A stretch of 64,000 nt of DNA, from assembly GCA_001599295.1 (NCBI GenBank), contig BCGN01000003.1, forward strand, positions 1,155,148 through 1,219,147. The letters run 5' to 3'. This DNA comes from Sporopachydermia quercuum. Lineage: Eukaryota > Ascomycota > Sporopachydermiomycetes > Sporopachydermiales > Sporopachydermiaceae. This document shows, one piece after another, positions 54,595 to 64,000 of the stretch (position 1 is the first letter of the stretch; every line of letters starts with the position of its first letter). Made by a program: the position numbers and the translations under genes. The notes beneath the pieces are model-generated. The model had not been told where the DNA came from and did no database searches. It saw only the letters and a program-made list of their open reading frames with translations.

Positions 54595-55074
54595 ACGTAA
54601 TCCAAATTATTTCATATTTTATGATTATACAAGCTTTTATTATATGAAGTTAGCGGCTAAATCAAAGGAAAATCAGATGCCAGGCATCTCACAAGACTAA
54701 AAAATCGAAAGTCTTCTTACAGAGAATCCTTTACTGATTTGCACCCTTTTTAAGGTGGAGGTTAAAAATAAGAAGACACACCTATCTTCTATTAGTTTCC
54801 TGAGCCACGTATCAAGAATTTTTGATGAACTGATAATCAAATTTTAGTATTGATTGTACTTGTGCTATTTCATTAGATAGAATTAAAAACTTTCGGTTGA
54901 AAAAGTCATAGGTTAATAGGCATTCTTTACTGTGCGAAAGCATCAACATTAAAGTCTAAATGCTTCATTAGTAAGGCTCATCTCGCAGTCTTTTATTTTA
55001 TGATCAAATATTACCTCAATACATCTTGAGAAAGTTACTGTGTTATCAACTATTAAATCTTGGAGACGGTAGAA

Positions 55075-56079
55075 ATGTCAAGTGTTCAAGTTTCAAGTAT
55101 TTCATCATCACCATCAAGTCAGTCTTCAGGGTCTAATTCGCCTAACAACGGTGCATCCCTGAATACTGCAATAGCTAACATGTCAATAACACAACCTCAT
55201 AATGCACCAAGGAGCAGTTCACGCTCACCGAAAACTGGATCAAATATAATAAGTCCACTGTTATCAAGTCGAACGTTACATTCTCCCAAACTGGGTAGCC
55301 ACTCTTCAAACATATCATTTCTCTCATTGTCTATAAAGGAAGAAGAAACTATGAAAATGGAACAAAGTCAACAACAACCGCAACATCAAACAACACAGCA
55401 TATAGCCCCAGGAAATAAATTCAGTCGGGGGTCCACTCTTCCGTACACAACAGGAATTGCTTCAACATTGGAATCAGGATCATCTCAGGTACCATCGAAT
55501 AATGGTAGCACTAACAATTTCTATCCCAATACTCCTTTGCGAAGATCATCTAATCAGCTTAACAACTGGCCTTGGTATTACCATTCTCATCAAAAGAGAC
55601 ATCAACACTACCAACTACAGCCGCAACAATATCAAACTCCTTCAACACCTACACCTGGAATGAATTACCCGCAGGGAATACCTATAAAGAAGACTACCAG
55701 CGATATGTTTTCAAGCAATTTACAAAGATCTACAAGTCAGACTAACATACAAATTGGAACTCCAGACTCACCAGGACTGGATCCTACTTCAGTTGTGGGA
55801 TCTCCAAGTCAGTTCCTCTTGACTCAGCAGACTCCACCTTCATCCATACCAAACTCGCTTCATTTAAGTCCAGTCATGGCCATTGACCAGGACAATTCTT
55901 CTGGTTTTGATGCTATCAATCTCAACTCTATAGAAATTCCTCAGAGACATGATTCCACTAGTTCGCCTGATTTAGCACCTAGCTCGACTCCTGCTGATTG
56001 TCCTCCAATGACGCCATTGCAGCTAAGCAATCCTCATTTAACTGCAGATATTGAGGAAAAATTTAGGAAAAAAAGTTGA
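55075..56079 (+). CDS. Ser/Pro/Gln-rich disordered protein, unknown function
   Basis: Starting at the ATG at 55075 the product has 334 residues. It is rich in Ser, Pro, Asn and Gln (SSISSSPSSQSSGSNSPNN, MEQSQQQPQHQTTQH), with many Ser/Thr-Pro sites (SRSPKTG, LHSPKLG, GTPDSPGLDPT, QQTPPSS, LHLSPV). The only ordered-looking part is the end: INLNSIEIPQRHD, PADCPPMTPLQLS and HLTADIEEKFRKK. No domain, membrane segment or signal peptide is seen. Proline-directed phosphorylation and a regulatory role are plausible inferences from composition only. The frame, composition and length support a real gene, but the family is not recognised. Confidence 0.7.
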   Translation: MSSVQVSSISSSPSSQSSGSNSPNNGASLNTAIANMSITQPHNAPRSSSRSPKTGSNIISPLLSSRTLHSPKLGSHSSNISFLSLSIKEEETMKMEQSQQQPQHQTTQHIAPGNKFSRGSTLPYTTGIASTLESGSSQVPSNNGSTNNFYPNTPLRRSSNQLNNWPWYYHSHQKRHQHYQLQPQQYQTPSTPTPGMNYPQGIPIKKTTSDMFSSNLQRSTSQTNIQIGTPDSPGLDPTSVVGSPSQFLLTQQTPPSSIPNSLHLSPVMAIDQDNSSGFDAINLNSIEIPQRHDSTSSPDLAPSSTPADCPPMTPLQLSNPHLTADIEEKFRKKS

Positions 56080-59000
56080 CAGATTGCTTCCATAGACAAA
56101 GCTTGAAGTGCATCCCTTACTAGTATTTAGATTCGTAATAATTCGAGTTAAATATCTATTTCATTGTATTGAAAATTCATCAATTAGTACATATAAGGTC
56201 AGATAAAACGAAATTAATGAACTTAGGCTGCTTTTATCCTTTTAATAACCCTATTACCATATTCTTCATTTCCACATAACTGTGCATTTATCGATAGTTG
56301 AAGACTACACTACGGTATAGTAATGCATAATATGAAACATATTGTTGAATCAAATCTTTCCTATACTGAATAAAAATACTCCATAAAAATTAATCAAAAA
56401 GGGTATATAATATAGGTGTCAAAATAAATACTTCAATCTGGTATCTCAACTTGACATTATTTCTAGGCAATTAGGCCCTGGATCTCTTTTTAGATCGAAC
56501 CTAACCAAACCTGTTCTATTATTTATATCATTCTATTTTCTTCAATGCTCTTCAATTAAAGTTGACTTAAGTTTTTCCTGTAAGGTTACAGTTAGGTCTT
56601 CAGCTTTCCACTAGCGGGAAAATTAAACCTACTACCCCATCGAACCACCACAAGTATTTGTTTACTCGAGAAAATCGTACTTATGCGCTTCAGTGTTTGA
56701 TAATTGAAAATTCAGGAGTATGATATTGATTATGATAAATATGAGAGGGTAAATTAAGTGGTACTGTGTCTGTTTCTATTTATCAATCAATAGGCTTCTA
56801 CAAGCATTTTAACAATACATTTAAGGACAAGAACAGGAACAAGAGAAATTCACAGACTGCAAATATTTGTATACCTTTACTTGTTATAACCAACTGGTTG
56901 CATGCACAAATGGTAGATTACTTAGTTATGCGCAATAATATCAAATTCCAATAACCTCGATACTAAAAACATCAAACATTATCTATCCCAGTTATTCTAA
57001 GGACAATGATTCATTGTTTCTCTTATACGCAACAATTGGATTCATTATTTCCCAGAAAGGTGTGGAAACAAGCAATCTAGAGTCAAAGTTGAACACTGAA
57101 GAATATTTATTACTCTTTTCATGCTTCTAAAGGAAATGGAGATTAACCTCATGCATGTCTCAGGTTATTCGCAGAAGCGCCAAATATTCTGGGGCAGTCA
57201 TGAAAAGAGACTTTGCCTTGTTTTTCTTCTATTGGCTCTTCTTTCACTTTTTACTGTAACTGATGATTTAACTTTGAGAAGCCCCGCGTTGAGGACAGCG
57301 TAAACCTTAATATTTGCTATCAATTCTATGTAGATGTGTACTTGCTGAGATACTATGATGAATCACTTTAGAGAGAAATGAATTCTCAAGTTGAAAACTA
57401 ATTCTTTTACTACTTTGTACAGTAATAGATCTTACACAGTAGTTTCCATTTAGAACCGATTGTTCTCACGAAGTCTCAGCAGGAAAAGAGTTTTAATTTC
57501 TATCAATGATTCTCTTCCCTCTAAGTACGATTTTAAGGATTCAACTACTTTTATAACAGTTGTTTCAAAACATTACGATCACATTCACTACAAAAGTAAT
57601 CTTCTAGTTGATTCTTTTTCTTCCTATTTATTTGTGATCTTTTCAGTCATCTCGTGTGTTTGGATTCTCAATACTTTTGAATGTGATTACATCTTGTTTT
57701 TCAGTACAAGATCATCACACTATTGAGCCTCACTTTCATTGATCTAATGTCAATTGAAAGCCGTGTGTTTCAACCCAGCTATATTACCCATGAAGATATA
57801 AATAGGGATATGGACTGCCCGTGAAGATGCGAGATGGAAACACTGATCCATTCCTTATACTTTATTACATAATTACTTTTTCCATTTCACCAATCTAGAA
57901 ACTAGCAGTCATATGATGAACTTTCGGCTGGTGCCTTGTATTCGAATTGGAGCACTAAGAAAGACTGAGAGAAAGGAAAGTTCTGCCTCCACTAGGATAA
58001 AAATGAGACATGCTAGTTAGTTCAAAAAGGTGTTAGGATGCTTTCATTTTTTTTCTATATCTAGTAAGTTTTGATTATATAGAAACCAGTTCAACCCCTG
58101 TTCCAAATCAATATTCTATACAGTGGATCTGGACTTTTCAAAAATTATATCGTTGCTATTGACTTGTAAGCTAATCTAATCTACAAAAACGATTACCACT
58201 TTATACATTCTCAGTCAACATCTAGCACCAAATATTTAAGTATACAACCTCACCGGAACCACGTTCGATCTTCTTTTAAACTAAATACATCAAACTTATG
58301 ATGATTAATCGTTAGTTATTGACATAAATATCTTCGGCTATTGATAAATAATCTCTTCGGCTGAAAAAAGGTTTCAGAAATAAAGAAGGGTGACATCATG
58401 ATCTCCCGTTTCTAAGATCCTCTGTCATCAATAAGAGAGAACTTGTTTCTAACCCAACTGTCAACTTGTATTCTGTTGTATTGTGAATATTTGAGAATAA
58501 CTAATCAATGGAATACATTCTATTGAATTGAACGTATTTTGCATCATGTGTGTTTTGCTAAGAGAAACCAAACGCTGGTCTCACTGTTAGGTCTTAGTAG
58601 CCAACTTTAACTTAGCAAGTGAAATTTCGATGTTCCTTTCACATTCACTAAAATTATCCCGAGAGAGCTAATTTGCTTTCCACAGACCATTCACTACCAA
58701 GTTTGTAGAATGAAAGGATCCGAAGTTGAATCTTTCAAACTTCTAGAGTTGATAGTACTCTATGAAAGAATACAAATAGATTAACAGGAGTCCTCTTTAG
58801 AAATCAGCATAGACCAAGAATATTAATCTCTATGCCTCCATTTTATTTCCAAAATTCTTCCGCACATCAGCTGCTCTAGACAAAACCTTAATATAAACGT
58901 TAACTATATTTTTTATGGCGGGAACAAATGCATATTGCAATACAAGTACAGTATGCGGAAAGATTTCAATAGATAAACATAGTGCAAACCAGCCTGTCTC

Positions 59001-59243
59001 CATTCTTTACCGTCTTTCTTTCGTGTAGCAGTTCATACTGTTTGCTTTAATTAAGGGGTCATATTCCTCGCAGAATATATCAATCCTAAAGCTCACTACA
59101 ACAACAATTCAACGCAACCATCATTTATCTACACATCTTACATAGTGTGAAAACTAAACAAGGCAGTTAAACTTATGTAACATTCCCTGGAAGCGTTTTG
59201 AGTACAACTGCTTGATTGTTGATATATGATTTTATGATTGACA
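56080..59243. other. 3.2 kb intergenic region upstream of SNQ2
   Basis: The largest gap of the window. ORFs at 57121-57303 (with one hydrophobic stretch) and 57460-57726 show no recognisable product. A stress-type AGGGG lies at 59055-59059. I see no perfect PDRE (TCCGYGGA) or Yap1 site. The final 150 bases before the start are CA-rich like a yeast 5' leader. Confidence 0.5.
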
Positions 59244-62200
59244 ATGTCCAATCCTGCTGATCAGCAAATAAAACATGGTTCTACCGATGGTAGTGAAGAC
59301 CCTCAAGACTTCGGGAACGAAGAACCCAAGAATGAAAACCCCAACTCAAGAAGAAGGGCCAGTATCTTCGATGATTCTCAGTCAATTGATGATGCTCAGA
59401 CTATAATGCAAGATGAGTTAACTAGAACCGCGAGTAATGTCGATGTTTTGAAGAGGTTGACTCGCCTTACCGAAATTCTTTCTCATCAAAGAAGGACTGA
59501 AGCAAATACTTACAAATTGAATATGGATGATTTTGATTTACGAGTCCTATTGGAAGCTTTCGCAGCAAGATCTGCCCGTGAAGGTATTGAACTCAGAAGT
59601 TTGGGTTTTACTTGTTCGAACTTAACAGCTTATGGTATTGATATTAGTGCTTCATATTGTGATACTGTCTATGATTTGATTGTCACATTTTTTGCCTTAC
59701 CCTACAAAATTTACCAAAAATTGCATCTACCAGTTAGAAAAATCATACGAAATATTAACGCTACGGCCAGACCTGGTGAGATGATCTTGGTTTTAGGAAG
59801 ACCTGGCGCTGGTTGTACATCGTTTTTGAAATGTATTGCTGGTGAGATTGATGAATTCACTAAAGTTGAGGGTGATATTCTTTATGATGGCCTTCCTCAA
59901 CCTCAAATGCTAAAACGATTCAAAGGTGATTTGATTTATAACCCTGAGTTAGATGTTCATTTTCCTTATCTTACTGTCAATGAAACACTGTCTTTCGCAA
60001 TCGCTATGAGAGCTCCTAGAATTAGACCTCAACAAGTCTCGAGATCAGAATACATTAGAGCTTACAGAGATGTCTTAGCCACAGTATTTGGTTTGAAGCA
60101 TACCTATGATACTTTAGTTGGTAATGATTTCATTAGAGGAGTTTCCGGTGGTGAGAGAAAAAGAGTCTCCATTGCTGAAGCCTTATCTGCGAGAGCTTCC
60201 ATCTACTGTTGGGATAACGCAACAAGAGGATTAGATTCTTCTACGGCATTGGAATTTGCCCAAGCTATCAGAACCGCAACCAATTTACTTAATAATGTGG
60301 GTATTGTAGCGATTTATCAAGCTGGTGAGAATATTTATAAACTTTTTGATAAAGTGACAGTTCTTTATGATGGTCGTCAGGTATTTTTCGGATCTACTGA
60401 TAAAGCGTGCGCTTATTTCCAAAGTATGGGATATCATAAGCCAGCTCGTCAAACATCACCAGAGTATTTGACTTGTGTTACTGATCCTGCTGGAAGAATT
60501 ATCGAACATGGATTCGAGAAGAAAGTACCTATCACTGCTGAAGAGTTCGAAGCTTATTGGCTGGCTTCTCCTGAATACCAAGAATGCATTGCTGAAATCG
60601 AACAATACAACGCCAACGTCAACTCTAATGAAACTGCTCATAAATTCACTACTATCTTGAACCAAGAGAAGATGAAGCATCAAGTCAGTTTTTCCAAATA
60701 TAATCTTACTTTTCTCAGTCAATTCAAGTTGTGTTTGAAAAGAGGTCTACAAAGAATAAAGAATGATAAAGCATTCACTATCACTAATACTGCCTCCGCT
60801 ATTATCATGTCTNTAATCATGGGTTCTCTTTTCTACCAGATTCCTGGTGATACTGCGGGTGCCTTCTCAAGAGGTGGTATCGTCATGTTTGCTCTTTTGT
60901 ATTTTGCTTTAACTTCAGTCTCTGAAATTTCTCCTGCTTTTGAACTTCGACCAATTATTGCTAAACAGAAATCTTACTCCTTCTATCATCCTGCCACGGA
61001 AGCTTTAGCTCAGCTATTGACTTCGTTGCCTATCAAGCTTCCTGCTATGGTAATATTTTCAGTAATCCTTTACTTTTTGGCTGGTTTGAAAAAAGATGCA
61101 GGTTCATTCTTTGCATTTTTCCTTTTCCTGTTGATAATGACTTTGATTATGTCTTCTTTGTTTCAAATGATTGCTGCCTTATGTAAGTCGTTGTCTCAAG
61201 CTCATTTGTATTCAGGTATTGTCATGCTTGCTATTGTGATTTATTGTGGTTATTGTATTCCTACCACCGCTATGCATCCTTGGTTCAGATGGATTGGTTA
61301 TATCAATCCTGTTAGCTACGGTTTTGAAAATATCATTACTAACGAATTTCATGGAAGAGAGATGCCCTGTGCGTCAAGTCAATTGGTACCTCAAGGAGGT
61401 ATTTATGATGACTTACCAATGGATTACAAAGTTTGTGCGTCAACCGGTTCTCTTCCAGGACAATTCTACGTTAATGGTGATACATATGTTGAGTACCAAT
61501 TTGATTACTCCTACAGTCATGTGTGGAGAAACCTTGGTATTATGTTTGGTTTCTGGATTTTCTTCTTGTCCATTTATTCTTTGGCCACAGAATACTTGCG
61601 TCCCCTTGCTGGTGGCGGTGATAGACTTGTTTTTCTTAGAACAGCGAAAGGTTTGCCCCAGGAGCTTGGTGTTAAAGCCTTCGGAAGTAATCACAATGAA
61701 ACAGCATCTGGAAATTCTTCCAATCAAGAAGAAAATGATGCTATTGACTCCTCTTCCCAAGATCCCGAAAAAGGTGACGTTGTGCCTACTGGTGGACGTG
61801 TTTCTATTGATGGTAAAGTTGGCGATGCTTCAGAACTTAAAGAAGTATTTGCGAAAGATAAAACATTTGGTAGAGATGTCTTTGTTTGGCAAAAAGTAGA
61901 TTATACAATTCCTGTCCACAACGGTTATAGAAAGCTTCTGAATGATATTCAAGGTTATGTTCGGCCTGGTACTATGACTGCTTTAGTTGGTGAATCAGGA
62001 GCAGGCAAAACTACGTTGCTTAACGTTTTATCTCAAAGAATCAAGTTTGGTGTTATTACTGGTGATATGTTAGTTAATGGTAATCCTATTGATGCTTCCT
62101 TCCAAAGAAGAACTGGGTATGTTCAACAACAAGATTTGCACATTTCAGAATTAACAGTCAGAGAGTCTTTGCTATTTTCTGCACGAATGCGTCAACCACA

Positions 62201-63887
62201 AACAGTTCCTGATCAAGAAAAAATTGACTACTGTGAAAAAGTTATGAAGTTACTTGGTATGGAAGCTTATGCTAATGCCATTGTTGGTGATATTGGTCGA
62301 GGTTTAAACGTTGAACAAAGAAAAAAACTGTCCATTGGTGTTGAACTAGTTGCTAAACCATCTTTATTATTATTTTTGGATGAACCGACTTCTGGATTGG
62401 ACTCTCAATCTGCTTTGTCCATTGTTAAATTTTTACGGGAATTGGCTGATGCTGGACAAGCTATTTTATGTACTATCCATCAACCTTCTGCTACGCTTTT
62501 CGAATATTTTGATCGATTATTGTTACTGAAAGCAGGTGGTAGAACAGTGTATTTTGGTGATATTGGTGAGAACTCTAATGTTGTTACTGGATACTTTGCT
62601 CGTAATGGTTGCAGAGAATGTTCACCTGAAGAGAACCCTGCTGAGTATGTTTTGGAATGTATTGGCGCTGGCGCAACAGCTACTGTGCAGAAAGATTGGG
62701 GCGATGTTTGGTTAGAATCACCAGAATTACAGAAAATCACTTCCGAAATCAATGAAATGATGACAGAGTTACCAGTCAAAGCGAAAGAATGGGAAGCTGA
62801 GGAAGATACTGCTTATATTGAATCTTTACAAAAAAAGTATGCTACCAATTATCTATACCAATATAAAAAGGTCGTTGAAAGAACTGCAGTTCAATTTTGG
62901 AGAGATCCTGTTTATATTTGGTCTAAGCTTTGTCTGGATATCTTTGGTGGTTTATTCTTAGGTTTTACATTTTATCATGTTCAACATACCGTTGGTGGCA
63001 CTATGATTGCTATGTTTTCTGTCTTTTTGATTCTGCTTATCTCTTTAACTCTTATTCTTCAAATTCAGGATAGAGCTTTACAAGCCCGTGAATTATATGA
63101 AGTAAGAGAAAGAAACAGTAATACCTACCACTGGGCTGTCCTGATTTCTGCACAAATGACTATCGAGGTTGTTTATAACGTTTTTGGATCTTCGCTGACA
63201 TTCATTTGTTTCTACTTCCCATTGAGGGTGAATAATTCTGGTCCTTATGCTGGTTATTTTTACCTTGTGTACGGCATTGTTTATCAACTCTACCTTACTA
63301 CTTTTGGTTTATGGATTATATACTTTTCCCACGATTTACCAACAGCTGGTGCTATTGGTTCTTTCTTGTTTGCTATGATGATTGCTTTCTGTGGCGTTGT
63401 ACAACCAGTTGATCTTATGCCTGGCTTCTGGACATTTATGTATAAGGTCTCCCCATACACATATTTTGTTCAATCCTTCCTTGGTGTCATTTTACACGAG
63501 CTTCCTATCCGTTGCACCGATAATGAATACCATTATCTTCAGGCTCCATTGGATATGTCTTGTGAAGAATATCTTGGTGCTTTCATGCTATTCGCTCCTG
63601 GATACCTTAAAAATCCCGATGATAGAGGAGGACTTTGCGGTTACTGTGAATTCAACGTCGGTGATGACTATTTAGCTTTGATTGGCGCTAAATGGAGTTA
63701 TCGATGGAGAAATTTTGGATTCTTCTGGGTTTATATCATCTTCAATTATTTCGCTGCACTTGCATGTTATTATCTATTCAGAGTAATTGAATACAACCCT
63801 ATCACTGCAATCAAGGCAAGAATATTATGGTGGAGACGTCTTAGACAACATGAAACTGAAAAGTTACTTGCTCGGTTAACTCGTTAA
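59244..63887 (+). CDS. SNQ2: PDR-type ABC multidrug transporter, Snq2 subfamily
   Basis: Full-size pleiotropic drug resistance ABCG exporter of the plasma membrane with (NBD-TMD)2 order. The ATG at 59244 gives 1547 residues; an in-frame TTG just upstream is not needed. NBD1 has Walker A GRPGAGCTS near 187 and signature VSGGERKR near 300, with the degenerate Walker B region CWDNATRGLDSST usual in this family. NBD2 has Walker A GESGAGKTT near 915, the degenerate signature LNVEQRKKLSIG near 1020 and Walker B LLLFLDEPTSGLDS near 1040. This asymmetry is normal for PDR pumps. Blocks such as RRTGYVQQQDLH, ENPAEYVLECIGAGATA, QERALQ-like QDRALQARELYEVRE and QPVDLMPGFWTFMYKVSPYTYF match Snq2 more closely than Pdr5 or Pdr12. 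Each half has about six membrane spans. One N lies in the frame. It is a single exon with a 3.2 kb upstream gap. Confidence 0.95.
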   Translation: MSNPADQQIKHGSTDGSEDPQDFGNEEPKNENPNSRRRASIFDDSQSIDDAQTIMQDELTRTASNVDVLKRLTRLTEILSHQRRTEANTYKLNMDDFDLRVLLEAFAARSAREGIELRSLGFTCSNLTAYGIDISASYCDTVYDLIVTFFALPYKIYQKLHLPVRKIIRNINATARPGEMILVLGRPGAGCTSFLKCIAGEIDEFTKVEGDILYDGLPQPQMLKRFKGDLIYNPELDVHFPYLTVNETLSFAIAMRAPRIRPQQVSRSEYIRAYRDVLATVFGLKHTYDTLVGNDFIRGVSGGERKRVSIAEALSARASIYCWDNATRGLDSSTALEFAQAIRTATNLLNNVGIVAIYQAGENIYKLFDKVTVLYDGRQVFFGSTDKACAYFQSMGYHKPARQTSPEYLTCVTDPAGRIIEHGFEKKVPITAEEFEAYWLASPEYQECIAEIEQYNANVNSNETAHKFTTILNQEKMKHQVSFSKYNLTFLSQFKLCLKRGLQRIKNDKAFTITNTASAIIMSXIMGSLFYQIPGDTAGAFSRGGIVMFALLYFALTSVSEISPAFELRPIIAKQKSYSFYHPATEALAQLLTSLPIKLPAMVIFSVILYFLAGLKKDAGSFFAFFLFLLIMTLIMSSLFQMIAALCKSLSQAHLYSGIVMLAIVIYCGYCIPTTAMHPWFRWIGYINPVSYGFENIITNEFHGREMPCASSQLVPQGGIYDDLPMDYKVCASTGSLPGQFYVNGDTYVEYQFDYSYSHVWRNLGIMFGFWIFFLSIYSLATEYLRPLAGGGDRLVFLRTAKGLPQELGVKAFGSNHNETASGNSSNQEENDAIDSSSQDPEKGDVVPTGGRVSIDGKVGDASELKEVFAKDKTFGRDVFVWQKVDYTIPVHNGYRKLLNDIQGYVRPGTMTALVGESGAGKTTLLNVLSQRIKFGVITGDMLVNGNPIDASFQRRTGYVQQQDLHISELTVRESLLFSARMRQPQTVPDQEKIDYCEKVMKLLGMEAYANAIVGDIGRGLNVEQRKKLSIGVELVAKPSLLLFLDEPTSGLDSQSALSIVKFLRELADAGQAILCTIHQPSATLFEYFDRLLLLKAGGRTVYFGDIGENSNVVTGYFARNGCRECSPEENPAEYVLECIGAGATATVQKDWGDVWLESPELQKITSEINEMMTELPVKAKEWEAEEDTAYIESLQKKYATNYLYQYKKVVERTAVQFWRDPVYIWSKLCLDIFGGLFLGFTFYHVQHTVGGTMIAMFSVFLILLISLTLILQIQDRALQARELYEVRERNSNTYHWAVLISAQMTIEVVYNVFGSSLTFICFYFPLRVNNSGPYAGYFYLVYGIVYQLYLTTFGLWIIYFSHDLPTAGAIGSFLFAMMIAFCGVVQPVDLMPGFWTFMYKVSPYTYFVQSFLGVILHELPIRCTDNEYHYLQAPLDMSCEEYLGAFMLFAPGYLKNPDDRGGLCGYCEFNVGDDYLALIGAKWSYRWRNFGFFWVYIIFNYFAALACYYLFRVIEYNPITAIKARILWWRRLRQHETEKLLARLTR

Positions 63888-64000
63888 AGAGCATTAATCT
63901 TTAAACCAATTGATCCAAATTCCGAGATACCATCACATTAATGTATGTTTTATAAATGATTTTTCTTTATTCTTTTTTGACTAAGCTTACAACTCTAATA

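Larger units (their letters stand above)
52993..55074. other. 2.1 kb intergenic region with tandem repeats and a hairpin-rich segment
   Basis: No protein gene is assigned. It holds a hairpin-rich segment (53446-53608), a 54-codon ATG frame at 54123-54287, and two tandem repeat arrays at 54374-54428 and 54541-54594. The last part is presumably the promoter of the downstream Ser/Pro-rich gene. Confidence 0.5.

Noticed and set aside
57121-57726. Two small ORFs upstream of SNQ2 as genes
   Set aside because: Only one short hydrophobic run and no recognisable motif; lengths are within what chance gives in a 3.2 kb AT-rich gap.
1-64000. tRNA genes, rRNA, LTR elements or DNA transposons
   Set aside because: I scanned the spacers by eye for B-box motifs (GGTTCRANTCC), terminal repeats and transposase or reverse transcriptase motifs and found none; a tRNAscan or repeat search could still find diverged copies.

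Overview
The window comes from the nuclear genome of an AT-rich ascomycete yeast. The genes are fungal orthologues with short spacers, and the introns carry yeast-type signals: GTAAGT, GTATGT or GTACGT at the 5' end, and a (T)ACTAAC, TATTAAC or CTAAC branch site 13-25 bases before the AG. CTG is read as leucine, because it encodes the invariant Leu of the DKTGTL motif in PMR1. This excludes the CTG-Ser and CTG-Ala clades. Cactin, a dynactin p62 subunit, a Gemin6-like Sm protein and many introns point to an early-diverging, relatively intron-rich lineage. I favour Saccharomycotina but cannot exclude Taphrinomycotina. I saw no rRNA, tRNA, CRISPR array, transposon or virus-derived element.

Layout. 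1-11 kb: AVT1 (-, cut by the left edge), cactin (+), MPP10 (-) and GAA1 (-, one intron). 11-27 kb: the giant lipid-transfer gene CSF1 (-) and 5-oxoprolinase OXP1 (-, one intron). 27-38 kb: HCR1/eIF3j (+, two introns), MHF2/CENP-X (-), dynactin p62 (-), HRD3 (+, one intron), a Gemin6-like gene (-, one intron) and GAL83/SIP2 (+). 39-48 kb: kinesin-8 KIP3 (+, two introns) and PMR1 (-). 48-53 kb: GMH1/UNC50 (+, five introns), an unrecognised 158-residue gene (-, one intron) and CMS1 (+). 53-64 kb: a Ser/Pro/Gln-rich protein (+) and a SNQ2-type ABC transporter (+), separated by long apparently non-coding spacers.

The genes are housekeeping functions and do not form a cluster. Themes recur: 90S pre-ribosome (MPP10, CMS1), ER and Golgi (GAA1, HRD3, PMR1, GMH1), bridge-like lipid transfer (CSF1), the microtubule cytoskeleton (KIP3, dynactin p62), and splicing or snRNP biology (cactin, Gemin6-like).

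I did not find a new multi-gene system. The most striking signals concern splicing. GMH1 can be read intact only with a 4-base microexon (49486-49489), which restores the conserved KQTKNSWARDD block. HCR1 has a tiny last coding exon whose 5' splice site overlaps an in-frame stop codon, so intron retention would remove only the terminal DFM. In all I infer 14 introns in 8 genes, several with coding first exons of 10-34 bases.
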